Source: Arcobacter siniprincipis (lineage in GTDB: Bacteria > Campylobacterota > Campylobacteria > Campylobacterales > Arcobacteraceae). From it: 64,000 nucleotides of DNA. A program made the position numbers and the translations under genes. The notes under the pieces are model-generated. The model was not told where the DNA came from. It saw only the letters and a list, made by a program, of their open reading frames with translations, and ran no database searches. The stretch's first letter is position 1. Every line of letters begins with the position of its first letter. The stretch lies in assembly GCF_048571125.1 (NCBI RefSeq), contig NZ_CP182343.1, positions 2,418,001 to 2,482,000 on the forward strand, in the 5' to 3' direction. Positions 62,912-64,000 of this stretch are shown piece after piece.

Positions 62912-63288
62912 TTATAAAATCCTAACAATGTATTTTTAGTCAACCAAACAGTATGAATAAAACTATCAGCTTCTTCTTGTGTTATCTTGCAGCAGATATA
63001 GTTTTCATCTAATAACTTTTTAATATCACAATCCAATTTGACAAAAAGAAAAGTTCCTTCTTTGATAATATCAGCTTTAATATCTATGTTTCTATTATGT
63101 GCTTTAGAAAAATATCCACAACTTAATCCTAATTTTTGTTGAACAACAAAAGCTAACTCATATGCTTTCTTATCTATCTTTTGTGGAGCATTTTCTAATA
63201 TCTCCAATACAATCTTCTTTGATACCTCAGGATACTTTGCAGTTATCTCTCCTGCATAGTCTAATAAGTCTTTTGGTAAATTATTCAT
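62908..63288 (-). CDS. Hypothetical phage protein
   Basis: A 126-aa soluble protein, start MNNLPKDLLDYAGEITAKYPEVSKKIVLEILENA. It has helical N-terminal half and a mixed C-terminal half (FLFVKLDCDIKKLLDE, YICCKITQEEADSFIHTVWL). Overlaps both neighbours by 4 bp. I recognise no family; early or packaging-linked function possible. Confidence 0.6.
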   Translation of the reverse strand: MNNLPKDLLDYAGEITAKYPEVSKKIVLEILENAPQKIDKKAYELAFVVQQKLGLSCGYFSKAHNRNIDIKADIIKEGTFLFVKLDCDIKKLLDENYICCKITQEEADSFIHTVWLTKNTLLGFYK

Positions 63289-63893
63289 GCACTTCTCGCT
63301 TTGATTTGTTCTAAGATTTTTTGGTCTTGTGTTTTATTTTCTATTTGATTTCGTGGATCATACTTGATAAGAGTTTGTACTGTTATCACTTTCAATAACT
63401 CACTTTCAAACTTTGGTTTATTTCTCTTAACTAAATTAAATATTACAACCTTATCTCCAATCTTAAAAAGATATTTTAAATCAGATTCAGAAAAATATAA
63501 TTTATCACCTGCCTTTGTTTTTTCCATACAGAAATCTCTAATATCTTTACCTTCTGCCTCAATCTGCCAAGCTATTCTATCCATCAACCAACATGTTTTT
63601 TTAAATAAATATTCTGAATAATTTTCTACTTTCTTTTTAGAACTATCAGATAATCTAGGTCTTGTGTAATAATCAAAGTCTTGTTTCAAACTATTAAACT
63701 TTTGAACACCATTCATAAAATTGTACTTTTCCATTCTAAAATTATTTTTAATAAAGTCTTTAAACTTTGGTAAATCATCGACAGGTATTGTCTTAATATC
63801 CTCAATCATATCTGCAATTGTAAATTGGCTTTCTGTTTTTATATTCAACAACTCTGCTATATATATTACGAAATCATCTGGTCTTATACTCAT
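63285..63893 (-). CDS. Hypothetical phage protein
   Basis: A 202-aa protein, MSIRPDDFVIYIAELLNIKTES. Helical throughout, rich in Lys and Asp, with KFKDFIKNNFRMEKYNFMNGVQKF and a C-terminal KIGDKVVIFNLVKRNKPKF strand region. It follows the partial gene upstream with a 4-bp overlap. Possibly a replication or helicase-loader type protein by place (upstream of HNH), but the sequence shows no Walker motif. Confidence 0.6.
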   Translation of the reverse strand: MSIRPDDFVIYIAELLNIKTESQFTIADMIEDIKTIPVDDLPKFKDFIKNNFRMEKYNFMNGVQKFNSLKQDFDYYTRPRLSDSSKKKVENYSEYLFKKTCWLMDRIAWQIEAEGKDIRDFCMEKTKAGDKLYFSESDLKYLFKIGDKVVIFNLVKRNKPKFESELLKVITVQTLIKYDPRNQIENKTQDQKILEQIKARSA

Positions 63894-64000
63894 GATATTA
63901 TCCTCGCTTCTTCTATATCTTTATCAGATTGGTTATGATTATTAAAATAACTTTTAATCATGTCATTGGTTTTATTATTACCTTGTGTTGGTTTCAATTC
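63890..64000 (-). CDS. 3' end of an unidentified phage gene
   Basis: The last 36 codons of a gene starting beyond the window: it reads KPTQGNNKTNDMIKSYF, then NNHNQSDKDIEEARIIS and stop. The TGA overlaps the ATG of the next gene (ATGA). Hydrophilic tail; no domain can be recognised. Confidence 0.6.
   Translation of the reverse strand, partial: ELKPTQGNNKTNDMIKSYFNNHNQSDKDIEEARIIS

Larger units (their letters stand above)
41499..64000. mobile_element. Tailed-phage prophage, left part (HK97-type head)
   Basis: About 22.5 kb of phage genes run to the window edge: regulators at the left end, then lysis, tail and head genes on the minus strand in the usual late order (HNH, TerS, TerL, portal, protease, capsid, connectors, tail tube, chaperones, tape measure, tip, fibre, lysis). 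The left boundary lies next to the truncated gspF-like gene, so it probably integrated there. Integrase, replication genes and the right end are not in the window. The modules look intact, so it could be inducible; that is inference. Confidence 0.9.

Noticed and set aside
41499..64000. Mu-like transposable phage
   Set aside because: No MuA/MuB-type transposase genes are seen, and head genes are of HK97 type with an HNH-TerS-TerL order.

Overview
The window is a low-GC (roughly 27-30% G+C by eye) chromosomal segment from a Campylobacterota bacterium. Gene content and protein style fit the Arcobacteraceae (Arcobacter and relatives): orphan histidine kinases with the HQWRQPLS phosphoacceptor block, a BetT choline carrier, PoxB, an NhaD remnant, and Pgp-type peptidoglycan hydrolases. 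This assignment is inferred from protein recognition; there is no 16S or tRNA gene here to confirm it.

Positions 1-41500 are host chromosome. 1-5230 hold the start of a thiamine-binding-type protein, a Cache-GGDEF diguanylate cyclase, a dCache-PAS histidine kinase and an MsrB-MsrA fusion. 5300-10700 mix intact stress genes (glutathione peroxidase plus an OhrR-like MarR repressor with a tandem operator, a Crp/Fnr regulator divergent from an EamA carrier, DoxX) with decay: an nhaD pseudogene and a small ORF remnant. A near-identical TTGATA-N5-TATC motif occurs at three places there. 10800-23600 carry DsrE, Nudix and bioA genes, a histidine kinase with two solute-binding-type sensor domains that is split by a probable homopolymer frameshift, an MFS carrier, poxB, an SQR-like flavoprotein, a lipoprotein, betT and elaA. 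23600-27650 is gene-poor, with a GntP permease, an orphan protein carrying a HEPN-like RX4H motif, and structured intergenic elements. 27650-41200 hold purH, an ammonium transporter fused to GGDEF, a Ddl-like ATP-grasp enzyme, a TauE/SafE-type membrane protein, purL, a divergent pair of peptidoglycan peptidases (YkuD and M23), mgtE, a PAS histidine kinase and folE.

From about 41500 to beyond the window end lies a tailed-phage prophage. It abuts a 3' fragment of a gspF/pilC-like gene, so that gene looks interrupted by integration. The left end has regulators (HTH protein, Rha-like protein, AntA/KilAC-type antirepressor) with palindromic candidate operators. All structural genes are on the minus strand, so transcription runs from high to low coordinates: HNH endonuclease, small and large terminase, portal, ClpP-like protease, HK97-fold capsid, connectors, tail tube, tail chaperone with a -1 frameshift (A AAA AAG), tape measure of 1622 aa, tail tip, collar fibre, fibre-assembly-like protein, then lysis (holin-like proteins, lytic transglycosylase, nested Rz/Rz1 spanins). 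No integrase, replication module or right att site is visible; they should lie past 64000.

Recurring host themes are signalling by orphan sensors and cyclic-di-GMP, oxidative-stress repair, and peptidoglycan shaping. The most unusual items are the Amt-GGDEF fusion, the HEPN-like protein beside repeat elements, the potentially bistable RNA-like structure after purH, the programmed frameshift, and the repeated TTGATA-N5-TATC sites.
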